A stretch of DNA of 64,000 nt, from assembly GCA_002753515.1 (NCBI GenBank), contig PEAK01000011.1:1-64000 (forward strand), read 5' to 3'. Under the pieces are notes generated by a model. That model had not been told where the DNA came from, searched no databases, and was given only the letters and a program-made list of their open reading frames with translations. Shown here piece after piece: positions 44,220-54,300 of the stretch. Source of the DNA: Magnetococcales bacterium. GTDB taxonomy: Bacteria; Pseudomonadota; Magnetococcia; Magnetococcales; UBA8363. Made by a program: the position numbers and the translations under genes. The number at the start of each line of letters is the position of its first letter. The first letter of the stretch is position 1.

Positions 44220-44822
44220 TCAAAGAGTTTTTGCATGGGAAGCCAGGTATTCGGCAACGCCATTGATGGAGGCTTTCATACCGGGTTTGCCTTTGTTCCA
44301 GCCGGCGGGGCACACTTCGCCATGGGTTTCGGTGAACTGGAGGGCATCGATCATGCGCAGCATTTCGTCGATATTGCGTCCGAGGGGCAGGTCGTTGACC
44401 ACTTGGTGGCGGACGATGCCGTCCTTGTCGATGAGGAAGGAGCCGCGCAGGGCGATGCCGGGACCGAAGTAAAGGTCGTAATTTTTGGTGATGTCCTTGG
44501 AGATATCGGCCACCAGGGGGTATTGTACGTTGCCGATGCCACCGTTGTTGATCGGGGTGTTCTTCCAGGCGAGATGGGTGAAATGGGAATCGATGGAGAC
44601 ACCGATCACCTGGACGTTGCGGTCGGAGAATTCTTTGAGGCGGTGATCGAAGGCAATGAGTTCCGAGGGGCAGACAAAGGTGAAGTCCAGGGGGTAGAAG
44701 AACAGGACGACGTATTTCTTACCCTTGAAACTTGCAAGGGAAAAGCTGTCATTGAACGAGTTGTCGGGCATAACGGCAGTGGCGGTGAAGTCGGGAGCTG
44801 GTTTGGTTACAAGGACGCTCAT
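44220..44822 (-). CDS. 2-Cys peroxiredoxin (AhpC/Prx1 type)
   Basis: A 200-residue thiol peroxidase. The peroxidatic Cys is in PLDFTFVCPSELIAF and the resolving Cys in GEVCPAGWNKG, making a typical 2-Cys enzyme. The GGIG motif (NNGGIGNVQ) is present, while the C-terminal YF motif of overoxidation-sensitive types is not evident. The ATG at 44822 has GGAGA upstream; the open frame continues into unrelated sequence. A strong sigma-70-like promoter lies 112-140 bases upstream on the same strand, and an XRE-cupin regulator is divergent. Confidence 0.92.
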   Translation of the reverse strand: MSVLVTKPAPDFTATAVMPDNSFNDSFSLASFKGKKYVVLFFYPLDFTFVCPSELIAFDHRLKEFSDRNVQVIGVSIDSHFTHLAWKNTPINNGGIGNVQYPLVADISKDITKNYDLYFGPGIALRGSFLIDKDGIVRHQVVNDLPLGRNIDEMLRMIDALQFTETHGEVCPAGWNKGKPGMKASINGVAEYLASHAKTL

Positions 44823-44933
44823 TGAAAGATTCTCCATTGCGAAGGTTTGGTTTTGTATCGGCAAAGAGTGTGCGGCGGGTTGTGCCAGGGAGTCGGGCTG
44901 ACCGCAGCCTCTTTGTGGTGTTTCTTTATTTGT

Positions 44934-44962
44934 ATTAAACTGCGAACCGGGGTTGGGGTCAA
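44934..44962 (-). promoter_or_regulatory. Predicted sigma-70 promoter of the peroxiredoxin gene
   Basis: On the minus strand TTGACC is followed after 17 bases by TTTAAT, close to TTGACA-N17-TATAAT. It points to the peroxiredoxin-superoxide reductase pair and lies within the divergent space shared with the XRE-cupin gene, where a regulator could bind. Confidence 0.6.
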
Positions 44963-45045
44963 GGGAAAAAAACGATATAACGTCAAAAATGTTGATTGGG
45001 CAACAAAGGCAGCGTTGCCCCGGCACTTTTTTTGGGAGGGTGGGA

Positions 45046-45627
45046 TTGATAACCAATCTGGTTGGGACTAGGATTCGCTCTCTCAGGGCGCAACGGAAGC
45101 TGACGCAAAAGCAGTTGGCGGACCTGTCGGGGATACCCCGGGCAACGCTGGCCACGGTGGAGCGGGATGATGCCAATCCGAGTTTGGCGGTGGTGTTCAA
45201 GATCGCCAGCGCATTGGGAATGACGGTGGATCAGTTGATTGAATCGGCGCAGCGCAAGATTCAGTATTGGCCCGGGAGTACGATGGGTGTGTTCGAGTCC
45301 GGGGATCGGGCGTATCGGGCGACGACGATTTCGCCAAGGAATGCGTTTCACATCACGCAATTGATTTTTTCACTGGCACCCGGGGGGAGTTATGAGGGGA
45401 GGCCGCATCCACCCGGAAGTGAAGAGTTTTTTCACATTCTGGAAGGGGGGATGGTGTTGGAGGTGGCGGGGGAATCCCTGTCCATGTCGGTGCTGGATAC
45501 CGCATGTTTCCACGGTAATGTCAGGCACTTTTATCGCAATCCCCATGAAGTGAAGGCCATGGGCCTGGTGACGATCCTGGAAGGGGTCGGGGGAGAAAAA
45601 ATAGAGGGGGGCGAGGAAAGTTCTTGA
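45046..45627 (+). CDS. XRE-family transcriptional regulator with cupin domain
   Basis: A 193-residue regulator. The helix-turn-helix lies at about 5-60 (IRSLRAQRKLTQKQLADLSG, IPRATLATVERDDANPS), and a C-terminal cupin covers about 110-185 (PGGSYEGRPHPPGSEEFFHI). Such proteins sense small ligands through the cupin and control nearby genes. I chose the TTG at 45046, with GGGAGGG close upstream, as the first start that leaves a complete HTH. It is divergent from the peroxiredoxin gene (223 bases apart), which makes that operon a candidate target. Confidence 0.85.
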   Translation: MITNLVGTRIRSLRAQRKLTQKQLADLSGIPRATLATVERDDANPSLAVVFKIASALGMTVDQLIESAQRKIQYWPGSTMGVFESGDRAYRATTISPRNAFHITQLIFSLAPGGSYEGRPHPPGSEEFFHILEGGMVLEVAGESLSMSVLDTACFHGNVRHFYRNPHEVKAMGLVTILEGVGGEKIEGGEESS

Positions 45628-45653
45628 CAATGGGGATGGAAATAGACGATGCT
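45624..45653 (+). promoter_or_regulatory. Possible promoter of the tRNA-Tyr/Gly transcript
   Basis: A perfect TTGACA at 45624-45629 is followed by GATGCT at 45648-45653 (18-base spacing), 18 bases before the tRNA-Tyr start. The -10 match is weak (three of six), so this is tentative. Confidence 0.4.
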
Positions 45654-45670
45654 CGCGAGTTCATTTTCTG

Positions 45671-45755
45671 GAGGGGTTCCCGAGCGGTCAAAGGGAGCAG
45701 ACTGTAAATCTGCCGGCTCAGCCTTCGAAGGTTCAAATCCTTCCCCCTCCACCAC
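45671..45755 (+). tRNA. tRNA-Tyr (GTA)
   Basis: An 85-base tRNA with a long variable arm as expected for Tyr. The anticodon GTA is in GACTGTAAATC, the T loop is GGTTCAAATCC, the acceptor GGAGGGG pairs with CCCCTCC, and CCA is encoded. It is first in a Tyr-Gly-Thr-tuf array, an arrangement known from many proteobacteria. Confidence 0.97.
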
Positions 45756-45778
45756 AAATTGTGGCTTGAAGGGAACCG

Positions 45779-45852
45779 GCGGGTATAGTTCAATGGTAGA
45801 ACGTCAGCCTTCCAAGCTGAACACGGGGGTTCGATTCCCCCTACCCGCTCCA
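45779..45852 (+). tRNA. tRNA-Gly (TCC)
   Basis: A 74-base tRNA with anticodon TCC in CCTTCCAAG, T loop GGTTCGATTCC, acceptor GCGGGTA paired with TACCCGC, and encoded CCA. It lies 23 bases after tRNA-Tyr and is probably cotranscribed. Confidence 0.97.
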
Positions 45853-45939
45853 GGTAGCGGACGGCGGATCTGAATTTTTTTCAAGATCGGTATTGTTTTT
45901 CGTATTTACGGTGTATGGTCTGGAGCAGGACGCAATCAC

Positions 45940-46015
45940 GCCCATGTAGCTCAGTGGCAGTAGCACTTCCTTGGTAAGGAAGAGGTCATCGGTTCAATCC
46001 CGATCATGGGCTCCA
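45940..46015 (+). tRNA. tRNA-Thr (GGT)
   Basis: A 76-base tRNA with anticodon GGT in CTTGGTAAG, acceptor GCCCATG paired with CATGGGC, and encoded CCA. It lies 74 bases before tuf and is probably part of the tuf transcript. Confidence 0.96.
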
Positions 46016-46089
46016 GTTTTGGCAGGGAATCAAGCGAAAGTGTACCTTTCGTGCAATTAATCATAAAAGCCTCTTAAGGAGGAAGTGGC

Positions 46090-47280
46090 ATGGCCAAGGA
46101 AAAATTTGAGCGTAACAAACCCCACGTGAATATCGGGACCATCGGGCATGTTGATCATGGCAAGACGACGTTGACGGCCGCGATCACCAAGACGTTGGCG
46201 GCGCGGGGTGGTGCCAAGTTCATGGCGTATGATCAGATCGATTCGGCTCCTGAAGAGAAGGAACGCGGGATCACGATTTCCACCGCACACGTGGAGTATG
46301 AGACGGATGCCCGGCATTATGCTCATGTGGACTGCCCTGGTCATGCAGACTACATCAAAAACATGATCACCGGTGCGGCACAGATGGATGGTGCCATTCT
46401 GGTGGTTTCCGCAGCGGATGGTCCGATGCCGCAGACGCGGGAACACATCTTGTTGGCCAGACAGGTCGGCGTGCCGGCCCTGGTGGTCTACATGAACAAA
46501 GCGGACCAGGTGGACGATCCGGAACTCCTGGAATTGGTGGAGTTGGAGGTTCGGGAATTGTTGAGCCAGTACGAATTCCCCGGGGATGACATCCCCATTG
46601 TCGTGGGTTCGGCGCTCAAAGCGTTGGAAGATGATGCCGGCGAACAGGGCATCGGCTCCATCATGAAACTTTTGGAAGCGGTGGACAGCTATATCCCGCA
46701 ACCCGACCGTCCCTTGGACGGAAAGTTTTTGATGCCCATCGAAGACGTGTTCACCATCTCTGGACGCGGTACCGTGGTGACGGGTCGTATCGAGCGTGGC
46801 GTGGTCAACGTGGGGGACACGGTCGCCATCGTTGGTTTGAAAGACACCCAGACGACCACCTGTACCGGCGTTGAAATGTTCCGCAAACTCCTCGATCAGG
46901 GGCAGGCGGGCGACAACGTGGGCGTGCTGCTGCGCGGCACGAAGCGTGAAGAGGTGGAGCGCGGCCAGGTGTTGGCAGCGCCCAATTCCATTACGCCGCA
47001 CACCAAGTTCAAGGCGGAATGCTACATCCTGACCAAGGAAGAAGGTGGCCGGCATACGCCGTTTTTCTCCAACTATCGGCCCCAATTCTATTTCCGTACC
47101 ACCGACGTGACGGGCGTGCTGAAGCTGCCCGAGGGGACGGAAATGGTGATGCCAGGGGATAACATTACCTTGGAAGTGGATCTGATCGCCCCTATCGCCA
47201 TGGAAAAAGGCTTGCGGTTCGCCATTCGCGAAGGTGGCCGGACGGTTGGCGCGGGCGTCGTCAGTGACGTTATCCAATAG
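46090..47280 (+). CDS. tuf: Elongation factor Tu, copy 1
   Basis: EF-Tu delivers aminoacyl-tRNA to the ribosome. The complete 396-residue protein has G1 [16 protein letters not shown]3 [16 protein letters not shown]4 as NKAD (NKxD) and domain 2/3 sequences to [10 protein letters not shown]. The ATG at 46090 follows GAGGAAG. A second copy starts at 63018 and differs at several positions, for example [20 protein letters not shown] versus a Glu-rich version. Confidence 0.98.
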   Translation: MAKEKFERNKPHVNIGTIGHVDHGKTTLTAAITKTLAARGGAKFMAYDQIDSAPEEKERGITISTAHVEYETDARHYAHVDCPGHADYIKNMITGAAQMDGAILVVSAADGPMPQTREHILLARQVGVPALVVYMNKADQVDDPELLELVELEVRELLSQYEFPGDDIPIVVGSALKALEDDAGEQGIGSIMKLLEAVDSYIPQPDRPLDGKFLMPIEDVFTISGRGTVVTGRIERGVVNVGDTVAIVGLKDTQTTTCTGVEMFRKLLDQGQAGDNVGVLLRGTKREEVERGQVLAAPNSITPHTKFKAECYILTKEEGGRHTPFFSNYRPQFYFRTTDVTGVLKLPEGTEMVMPGDNITLEVDLIAPIAMEKGLRFAIREGGRTVGAGVVSDVIQ

Positions 47281-47391
47281 TTGACAACCCATCGTGTGAC
47301 AGGCACGGCGGTGGCTTAAAGTATCAGGCCACCGGCGTGTCCACTTTGGGATGGTGGTGCTACCGAGGACAGTAAGCGTTGGAGCCAATTG

Positions 47392-47547
47392 ATGCGAGAC
47401 CTGATCAGCCTTTGTTGCGAAGAATGCAAGCGGCGCAACTACACGACCGACAAGAACAAGCGCAACACCCCGGACAAGTTGGCTTTCCGCAAGTTCTGCC
47501 CGTTTTGTCACAAGCATACCCTGCACAAGGAGGGTAAGATCAAATAG
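47392..47547 (+). CDS. rpmG: 50S ribosomal protein L33
   Basis: A 51-residue protein, [20 protein letters not shown] at the N terminus. Two cysteine pairs, CCEEC and FCPFC, make it the zinc-binding form of L33. The ATG at 47392 follows a GGAG. It lies between tuf and tRNA-Trp, a common location. Confidence 0.92.
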   Translation: MRDLISLCCEECKRRNYTTDKNKRNTPDKLAFRKFCPFCHKHTLHKEGKIK

Positions 47548-47592
47548 TTACCCTGGTTTCCCCAGTGTGGGAACCGGGTGACCAAGGTCTGA

Positions 47593-47668
47593 AGGACAGT
47601 AGCTCAATTGGCAGAGCATCGGTCTCCAAAACCGAGGGTTGGGGGTTCGATTCCCTCCTGTCCTGCCA
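47593..47668 (+). tRNA. tRNA-Trp (CCA)
   Basis: A 76-base tRNA with anticodon CCA in GTCTCCAAAAC, T loop GGTTCGATTCC, acceptor AGGACAG paired with CTGTCCT, and encoded CCA. It lies between rpmG and secE as in many proteobacteria. Confidence 0.97.
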
Positions 47669-47908
47669 CTTCTGGAGACCCTCAGACGAATCGGATACCG
47701 GACAAGGAATCTTTGGTCGGTGCCGAATAGGCGGGTCTCCGTTGTGGCCGGGGCGTTTGTCTTCCGATTGGGGCGAGACAAAGTCCGTTGAAGCAATGAG
47801 CAAACGTGGCGGTATTCGGCCACATCATGGGGCTAATCATGGATCGGCAGGCTTTGTCCGTGGTGAATCGGATCGTCTCCATAAGGAATAGAAGTGGAAT
47901 CGTGATCG

Positions 47909-48100
47909 ATGGGGCGCGTAACCCAGTTTAGGGATTATCTCCTGGAAGTGCGGGCCGAGGTCAGGAAAGTGATCTGGCCGACACGCAAGGATACAACGCA
48001 AACCACAATTGTGGTTTTCAGTATGGTCATCGTGGTCTCGATATTTCTCTGGATGGTGGATGCCATTCTGGCCCTGGCGATTCAAACGGTCATAGGTTGA
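47909..48100 (+). CDS. secE: Preprotein translocase subunit SecE
   Basis: A 63-residue protein with a short cytoplasmic helix (YLLEVRAEVRKVIWPTRKD) and one membrane segment (IVVFSMVIVVSIFLWMVDAI). This is the single-membrane-segment SecE form. The conserved VxWPxR motif is present. nusG follows 95 bases downstream. Confidence 0.94.
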   Translation: MGRVTQFRDYLLEVRAEVRKVIWPTRKDTTQTTIVVFSMVIVVSIFLWMVDAILALAIQTVIG

Positions 48101-48195
48101 CCGCAAGGCCATGAACGGGATGATCGGTCTGGTGCCGAGAGAGCGCATGTCGGGCGGTGCGAGGTACAGAAGGCTAATTCGCGAAAGAGTCTGCA

Positions 48196-48726
48196 ATGGC
48201 CAAAAAGTGGTATGTCATTCACGCCTATTCAGGGTTTGAGAAACGGGTCAAGTCGGCTCTGGAAGAGCGGGTTCGGCTCGCCGGGCTCAGTGACCTGTTT
48301 GAAGAGGTTTTGATCCCGTCTGAGGATGTGGTTGAGTTGCGCCAGGGTCGGAAAGTGACTTCGGAGCGTAAATTTTTTCCCGGTTATGTCCTGGTCAAGA
48401 TGGAGTTGAACGATGTCACTTGGCACTTGGTCAACGACATTCCCAAGGTCAGCGGGTTTCTCGGAGGTGGGGGACGACCGCACCCACTGACCGACAAGGA
48501 TGTGGAAAAGATACTGCGCCAGGTCGAAGTTGGAATGGAAAAACCCAAACCCAAGGTGACTTTCTTCGCTGGCGAGAGTGTACGGGTGACGGATGGTCCC
48601 TTTGTTTCGTTCAATGGCGTTGTGGAAGAGGTTGATGAGGATAAGACACGTCTGAAGGTATCGGTCAGCATCTTTGGCCGGGCAACGCCGGTGGAACTCG
48701 ATTTCATCCAGGTGGAAAAGCTTTAA
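48196..48726 (+). CDS. nusG: Transcription termination/antitermination protein NusG
   Basis: A 176-residue protein: the NGN domain begins WYVIHAYSGFEKRVKSALEE, the linker has FPGYVLVKMELND, and the C-terminal KOW domain has GESVRVTDGPFVSFNGVVEE. NusG links RNA polymerase with Rho and the ribosome. Confidence 0.97.
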   Translation: MAKKWYVIHAYSGFEKRVKSALEERVRLAGLSDLFEEVLIPSEDVVELRQGRKVTSERKFFPGYVLVKMELNDVTWHLVNDIPKVSGFLGGGGRPHPLTDKDVEKILRQVEVGMEKPKPKVTFFAGESVRVTDGPFVSFNGVVEEVDEDKTRLKVSVSIFGRATPVELDFIQVEKL

Positions 48727-48829
48727 GATTAAGTAGCGTTGGCGTGCGGGGCAATCGGAACGGTTTTAAGTGGTGGATCCCAGGGCTTTCTTGTGATCTG
48801 CCGCTTGGCAAAGCAAGGATAATGGCAAC

Positions 48830-49258
48830 ATGGCGAAAAAAATAACGGCCTATATCAAGTTGGAGGTTGCGGCTGGCCAGGCGAAACCGAGTCCGCCGGT
48901 TGGTCCGGCACTGGGTCAGCACGGCTTGAACATCATGGAGTTTTGCAAGTCGTTTAACGCGCAGACCCAAAAGATGGAGCTTGGCTCTCCGGTTCCGGTG
49001 CTGATCTCGGTCTATCAGGATCGCACCTTTAGTTTTGTCATGAAGACGCCCCCGGCTGCTTTTCTTTTGAAGAAGGCGGCGGGTCTGACCAAGGGGAGTG
49101 CCACGCCAGGACGCGGTGATAAGGTTGGCAAGGTGACTTGGCAACAGGTCGAAGAGATTGCCCGGCTGAAATTAGCGGACATGAATGCAATGGATATCGA
49201 GGGGGCCAAGCAAAGTATCGCGGGTTCGGCTCGCTCCATGGGATTGGAAGTGGTCTGA
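48830..49258 (+). CDS. rplK: 50S ribosomal protein L11
   Basis: A 142-residue protein with the family N terminus [20 protein letters not shown] and the C-terminal rRNA-binding domain ([20 protein letters not shown]). L11 forms the GTPase-associated centre. rplA follows 14 bases later. Confidence 0.97.
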   Translation: MAKKITAYIKLEVAAGQAKPSPPVGPALGQHGLNIMEFCKSFNAQTQKMELGSPVPVLISVYQDRTFSFVMKTPPAAFLLKKAAGLTKGSATPGRGDKVGKVTWQQVEEIARLKLADMNAMDIEGAKQSIAGSARSMGLEVV

Positions 49259-49272
49259 TCAGGGGATGGTTT

Positions 49273-49962
49273 ATGGCAAAACGTGGAAAACGGATGCGGG
49301 CCATCCGGGAGCAAGTGGTGCGGACGAATACGTATCCCCTGCCCGAGGCGGTTTCGTTGCTCAAAAGCTCCAGTAAGGTCAAGTTTGACGAGACGGTGGA
49401 TATCGCTGTCAATCTGACGGTGGATCCCCGGCATGCCGACCAAATGGTGCGCGGTACGGTGGCGCTGCCCCATGGAACCGGCAAAACGGTTCGGGTTCTG
49501 GTGTTCGCCAAGGGCGAAAAAGCCAAAGAAGCGGCAGCCGCCGGGGCGGACCATGTCGGTGCCGATGAATTGGTGGACAAGATTCAAGGCGGGTGGCTGG
49601 AATTTGACCGGGTGGTCGCCTGCCCCGATGTCATGGGTGTGGTGGGCCGGCTGGGTCGGGTTCTGGGACCACGCGGGTTGATGCCCAACCCCAAATTGGG
49701 GACGGTGACCTTCGATGTGGCCAAAGTTGTCGGCGATATCAAAGCCGGCCAGGTGGCCTTCCGTGTCGAAAAGGCGGGTATCATCCATGCCGGGATCGGC
49801 AAGGTTTCGTTCGACGCATCCAAAATCGAGGACAACGTCAAGGCCCTGGTGGAGCAGCTGCGTAAGTTGCGGCCCGCCGCCGCCAAAGGGTCTTACATGA
49901 AGCGCATTACGCTGAGTTCGACGATGGGGCCTGGTATCCAGGTCGATCTGGGGACTGTCTAG
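49273..49962 (+). CDS. rplA: 50S ribosomal protein L1
   Basis: A 229-residue protein. [15 protein letters not shown] at the start, the signature [18 protein letters not shown], and [15 protein letters not shown] near the C terminus are typical. L1 also represses the L11 operon in E. coli. The open frame upstream of 49273 overlaps rplK and is not part of the gene. Confidence 0.97.
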   Translation: MAKRGKRMRAIREQVVRTNTYPLPEAVSLLKSSSKVKFDETVDIAVNLTVDPRHADQMVRGTVALPHGTGKTVRVLVFAKGEKAKEAAAAGADHVGADELVDKIQGGWLEFDRVVACPDVMGVVGRLGRVLGPRGLMPNPKLGTVTFDVAKVVGDIKAGQVAFRVEKAGIIHAGIGKVSFDASKIEDNVKALVEQLRKLRPAAAKGSYMKRITLSSTMGPGIQVDLGTV

Positions 49963-50224
49963 CGTTATTCGTAGTTTCGTCCATGACAGCTGGCGGGGCG
50001 GCCTTGTTACGTTACGGGGCCGTCACTTAATCGGATGTGTGTGCGTCCTGCCTGCCGAGACCAAGGGATTTCGTGGTTTTGCCTGCACTTCTTTTGGGAT
50101 GGACGCTTGAGGGCCGGCGGTTGTGCGTCGGTCGGTTTGAGGTTCCCCTCCCCGGAACAACCCGCTGCCTGACGGGCAAAAGGATGGGACGGGGCTGGAG
50201 GCGGAGGCGAAAGGAGGGTATTAG
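49963..50224 (+). promoter_or_regulatory. Leader region upstream of rplJ, candidate L10-L12 autoregulatory leader
   Basis: 262 bases without a gene between rplA and rplJ. In proteobacteria this space holds the rplJL leader, where the L10-L12 complex binds to repress translation. The sequence is GC-rich with self-complementary stretches (GAGGTTCCCCTCC, CTGCCTGACGGGCAAAAGG) before AGGAGGG and the GTG start. I have not folded it, so assignment rests on position and size. Confidence 0.5.
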
Positions 50225-50746
50225 GTGAAACAAGATGAGAAGGGCGTCATCATTGACGAAGTACATCAGATTATGGAGAAGTCATCCATAATCATCGCGA
50301 CCCATTATCGCGGGCTTACCGTGGCCCAGATGGGAAATTTGCGCAAAAGGATGCATGATAACGGGTGCCAGTTTCGCGTGGTCAAGAATACGCTGGCCAA
50401 ACGCGCCTCCGCAGGGACGCCGTTTGAAAGTTTGTCGAGTCTGTTGCGTGGTCCAACGGGTTTGGCGTTTTCCGTCGATCCCGTGGCCCCTGCCAAAGTC
50501 CTCACCGGGTTTGTCAAGGACAACCCCACCATGGAAATTCGGGGTGCGGTGATGAACGGCCAGCTCTTGGATGACAAGAGCATCGCCAAACTCGCGACCA
50601 TGCCGTCGCGGGAAGTGTTGCTGGCCAAGCTGCTCGGGACCATGAATGGACCGATACAAAACTTTGTCGGGGTGTTGGCGGCCGTACCGGCAAGTCTGGT
50701 GCGGGTGCTGGATCAGATTCGGCAATCCAAGGAAGCAACGGCCTGA
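50225..50746 (+). CDS. rplJ: 50S ribosomal protein L10
   Basis: A 173-residue protein starting with GTG at 50225 after AGGAGGG. The N-terminal part (IIATHYRGLTVAQMGNLRKR, RVVKNTLAKRA) is typical; the C-terminal helix (FVGVLAAVPASLVRVLDQIR) binds L7/L12 dimers. Confidence 0.96.
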   Translation: MKQDEKGVIIDEVHQIMEKSSIIIATHYRGLTVAQMGNLRKRMHDNGCQFRVVKNTLAKRASAGTPFESLSSLLRGPTGLAFSVDPVAPAKVLTGFVKDNPTMEIRGAVMNGQLLDDKSIAKLATMPSREVLLAKLLGTMNGPIQNFVGVLAAVPASLVRVLDQIRQSKEATA

Positions 50747-50819
50747 TAACCGTTAGCCAATCTTATAAAAATTTGGCCACAGTGGCCCTTTTTAAGAATA
50801 GTTCGGAGGAATGTGACCC

Positions 50820-51206
50820 ATGGGTATATCGAAGAGTGAGTTGATCGCAGCCATTGAAAGCATGACGGTTCTGGAACTTTCGGAACTGGTCAAGGCTTTG
50901 GAGGAAAAATTCGGGGTGTCGGCGGCCGCACCTGCGGCGGTTCAGGTGGTGGCAGCGGCGGCAGACGGCGGCGGAGCGGCGGCGGCTGAAGAAAAGACCG
51001 AGTTCGATGTCATTTTGGCCGATGCCGGTGATAAGAAGATTCACGTCATCAAGGCGGTGCGTACCATCACGGGCTTGGGCCTCAAAGAGGCGAAAGATCT
51101 CGTTGAAGGCGCGCCCAAGCCGGTCAAGGAAGGGGTGTCCAAGGAGGATGCCGAGAAGTTTCGCAAAGAATTGGAGGAGGCTGGGGCCAAAGTGGAAATC
51201 AAGTAA
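50820..51206 (+). CDS. rplL: 50S ribosomal protein L7/L12
   Basis: A 128-residue stalk protein: N-terminal dimerisation domain ([20 protein letters not shown]), Ala-rich hinge (about 38-60), and the C-terminal factor-binding domain ([20 protein letters not shown]). The hinge is extended by a run of Ala and Gly. Confidence 0.97.
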   Translation: MGISKSELIAAIESMTVLELSELVKALEEKFGVSAAAPAAVQVVAAAADGGGAAAAEEKTEFDVILADAGDKKIHVIKAVRTITGLGLKEAKDLVEGAPKPVKEGVSKEDAEKFRKELEEAGAKVEIK

Positions 51207-51228
51207 TTCGATTTCGACCCGAGCGATT

Positions 51229-51266
51229 CGGCCCCCGGTTGGTTTTCTTGAATCATCCGGGGGCCG
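51229..51266 (+). promoter_or_regulatory. rplL-rpoB attenuator-like hairpin
   Basis: CGGCCCCCGG at 51229-51238 pairs perfectly with CCGGGGGCCG at 51257-51266, with an 18-base loop, 23 bases after rplL. No T run follows. In E. coli an attenuator and RNase III site lie in the same place and reduce rpoBC expression relative to rplJL; a similar function is inferred here. Confidence 0.65.
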
Positions 51267-51395
51267 CTGCTGACTTGGTGGACCTCCCCGGGGGGGCTGC
51301 CGGTCAGTGGCTTTTAGTCCCGTCCGTGATCCTGAATAGTACCTATGGATGCGGTTGAGAACAGCCTCCTTAAACGCGAAGTCCGAGGAGAACCG

Positions 51396-54300
51396 ATGGC
51401 CCTCACCTTCACTGAAAAAAAACGGCTCCGGAAAAATTTTGGTCAGATCCCGACGATTATCGATATACCCAACCTGATTGCCATCCAAAAGCAATCATTC
51501 TCTCGTTTCCTTCAGGAGAATACCCCCCCTGAGGAACGCACGGACATGGGGTTGCACGGTGTTTTTCGCTCGGTTCTGCCGATCCAGGACTACTCCGGGA
51601 CGATCACCCTGGAGTATGTCAGCTATGCGTTGGGTGAGCCCAAGTACGACATGGATGAGTGCCTGCAGCGCGGCATGACCTTTTCGGCGCCGTTGAAGGT
51701 GGTATTTCGTTTGGTCATTTGGGAGGAAAACCCGGACACGGGTGCCAAATCGGTTCAAGAAATCAAAGAACAGGATGTGTATCTGGGGGAGATGCCCCTG
51801 ATGACGCCAACGGGTACGTTTATTGTCAACGGCACCGAACGGGTCATCGTGTCGCAGATGCATCGCTCACCCGGGGTCTTCTTCGATCACGACAAAGGCA
51901 AGACCCACAGTTCGGGGAAATTTTTGTTTTCAGCACGGATCATCCCCTACCGGGGGTCGTGGCTGGATTTTGAATTCGATCCCAAGGATTATCTCTTCGC
52001 CCGGATTGATCGGCGGCGCAAATTGCCGGTGACGACACTCCTGCGTGCCATGGGGATGACCTCGGAAGAAATATTGGCCCGGTTCTATGAGTTGGAGACC
52101 TACCGCAAGACCGGGGTCGTTTGGGAAAAACGCTTGGATGCGGATCGTTTGATCGGCAGCCGTCCCAATTTTGCCATTGTGGATCCCAGCAATGGCGAGG
52201 AGTTGGTGAAACCCAAGCGCAAAGTGACGGCGCGGGCCGTTCGCAAGATCAAGGAGCTGGGCTTGGAGTGGATTCAGGTCCCGGCGGATGATCTGGTGGG
52301 CCGGTATGTTTCGGCGGACTTGTTGGATGGTGCCGGGCGCTTGTTGTTGGAGGCGGGCAAGGAGATCTCCGACGAGGTGCTGGTCGAGATCGATCAGGTG
52401 GGCCTGACCAGCGTCAATGTGCTGTATGTCGATCATGTCAACATTGGCGCCTACTTGGTATCGACGTTGAATATTGATAAAAATCAAAGCCCGGAAGAGG
52501 CCTTGATTGATATCTACCGCATGATGCGCCCCGGTGAACCACCAACGGTGGAAGCGGCGACCAATTTGTTCAACAATTTGTTTTTCAATGCCGACCGGTA
52601 TGATTTATCGTCGGTTGGCCGGATGAAGATGAACAAAAGGTTGAGCGTCGAATGTCCTTTGGAAATCAGGGTGTTGCGCAAGGAGGACATCCTGGGTGTG
52701 GTGGACGTGCTGCTGCACTTGAAGGATGGGCATGGGCGTGTTGATGATATCGACCATCTGGGTAACCGCCGGGTACGCTCGGTTGGGGAATTGTTGGAAA
52801 ACCAGGTGCGCATCGGTTTGGTCCGTATGGAGCGGGCCATTCGCGAACGAATGTCATCGGCGGAGACGGAAAGCCTGATGCCGCACGATATCATGAACTC
52901 CAAGCCGTTTTCAGCGGTGATTCGCGAGTTCTTTGGTTCGTCGCAACTGTCGCAGTTCATGGACCAGACCAATCCCTTGTCGGAAATCACCCACAAACGC
53001 CGGTTGTCAGCCTTGGGACCGGGGGGTATGACCCGTGAACGGGCGGGATTTGAAGTGCGTGACGTCCATCCGACACATTACGGACGCATCTGCCCCATCG
53101 AGACCCCGGAAGGACCGAACATCGGTTTGATCAACAGCCTGTCAACCTACGCACGGATCAACGAATTCGGCTTTATCGAGAGCCCCTACCGGCGCGTCGA
53201 TGATGGCCGGGTTCAGGATGATGTGGCCTACCTCTCGGCCATTGAAGAGGAAAATTATGTCGTGGCCCAAGCCAACGCGGCTCTGGATGACGAGGGCAAT
53301 CTCAAGGGTGAATTGATTCAGTGCCGGCACAAGTTGGAATTCGCCGCTGCCGCCCCGGACCGTATCCAATACATGGACGTGTCCCCCAAGCAGATCGTGT
53401 CGGTGGCGGCGGCGTTGATCCCCTTCCTGGAAAACGACGATGCCAACCGGGCCTTGATGGGATCCAACATGCAACGGCAGGCGGTGCCGCTGATCAAGAC
53501 CGATGCCCCGTTGGTGGGTACCGGGATGGAAGGGGTGGTGGCACGGGATTCCGGGGTGACGATCGTCTGCCGCAGAACGGGTGTCGTCGAGGAAGTCGAG
53601 GCTTCGCGCATCGTGGTGAAGGCGGATGAGGAACCGGGATCCACGGAACCGGGTGTCGATATCTACAACCTGATCAAGTTTTCCCGCTCCAACCAAAATA
53701 CCTGTATCAACCAGACACCATTGGTGAAGGCGGGTGAGCGTGTCAATAAAGGGGATATCATTGCCGATGGCCCGAGTACGGAATGGGGTGAGTTGGCTTT
53801 GGGGCGCAATGTTTTGGTCGCGTTCATGCCCTGGAACGGTTACAACTTTGAAGACTCCATCCTGATTTCCGAACGTTTGGTCCAGGATGATGTGTTCACC
53901 TCGATCCATATCGACGAGTTCGAGGTGATGGCCCGGGACACCAAGCTGGGTGCCGAGGAAATTACCCGGGATATGCCCAACGTGGGTGAAGATGCCCTGA
54001 GAAACCTGGACGACTCGGGGATCATCTATGTGGGTGCCGAAGTCAAGGCGGGCGACATTTTGGTGGGCAAGGTGACCCCCAAGGGGGAAACCCAGTTGAC
54101 CCCGGAAGAAAAATTGTTGCGGGCCATCTTTGGCGAAAAGGCATCGGATGTCCGTGATACCTCGTTGCGTTTGCCACCCGGTGTATCGGGTACGGTTGTG
54201 GATGTACGGGTGTTTTCCCGGCGCGGCTTGGAGAAGGACGAACGGGCCAAACTGATTGATCAGGATGAGATCGCCCGCCTGCGCAAGGATATGGTGGCGG

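Noticed and set aside
47281-47391. Hairpin after tuf copy 1 (GGTGGC with GCCACC) as a terminator
   Set aside because: Only about six pairs match before mismatches, and there is no T run; read-through into rpmG is equally likely.
46057-47526. 489-codon open frame antisense to tuf, and a similar one opposite the second tuf
   Set aside because: Both tuf copies show the same antisense frame because their codon use is similar. The sense protein is EF-Tu beyond doubt.
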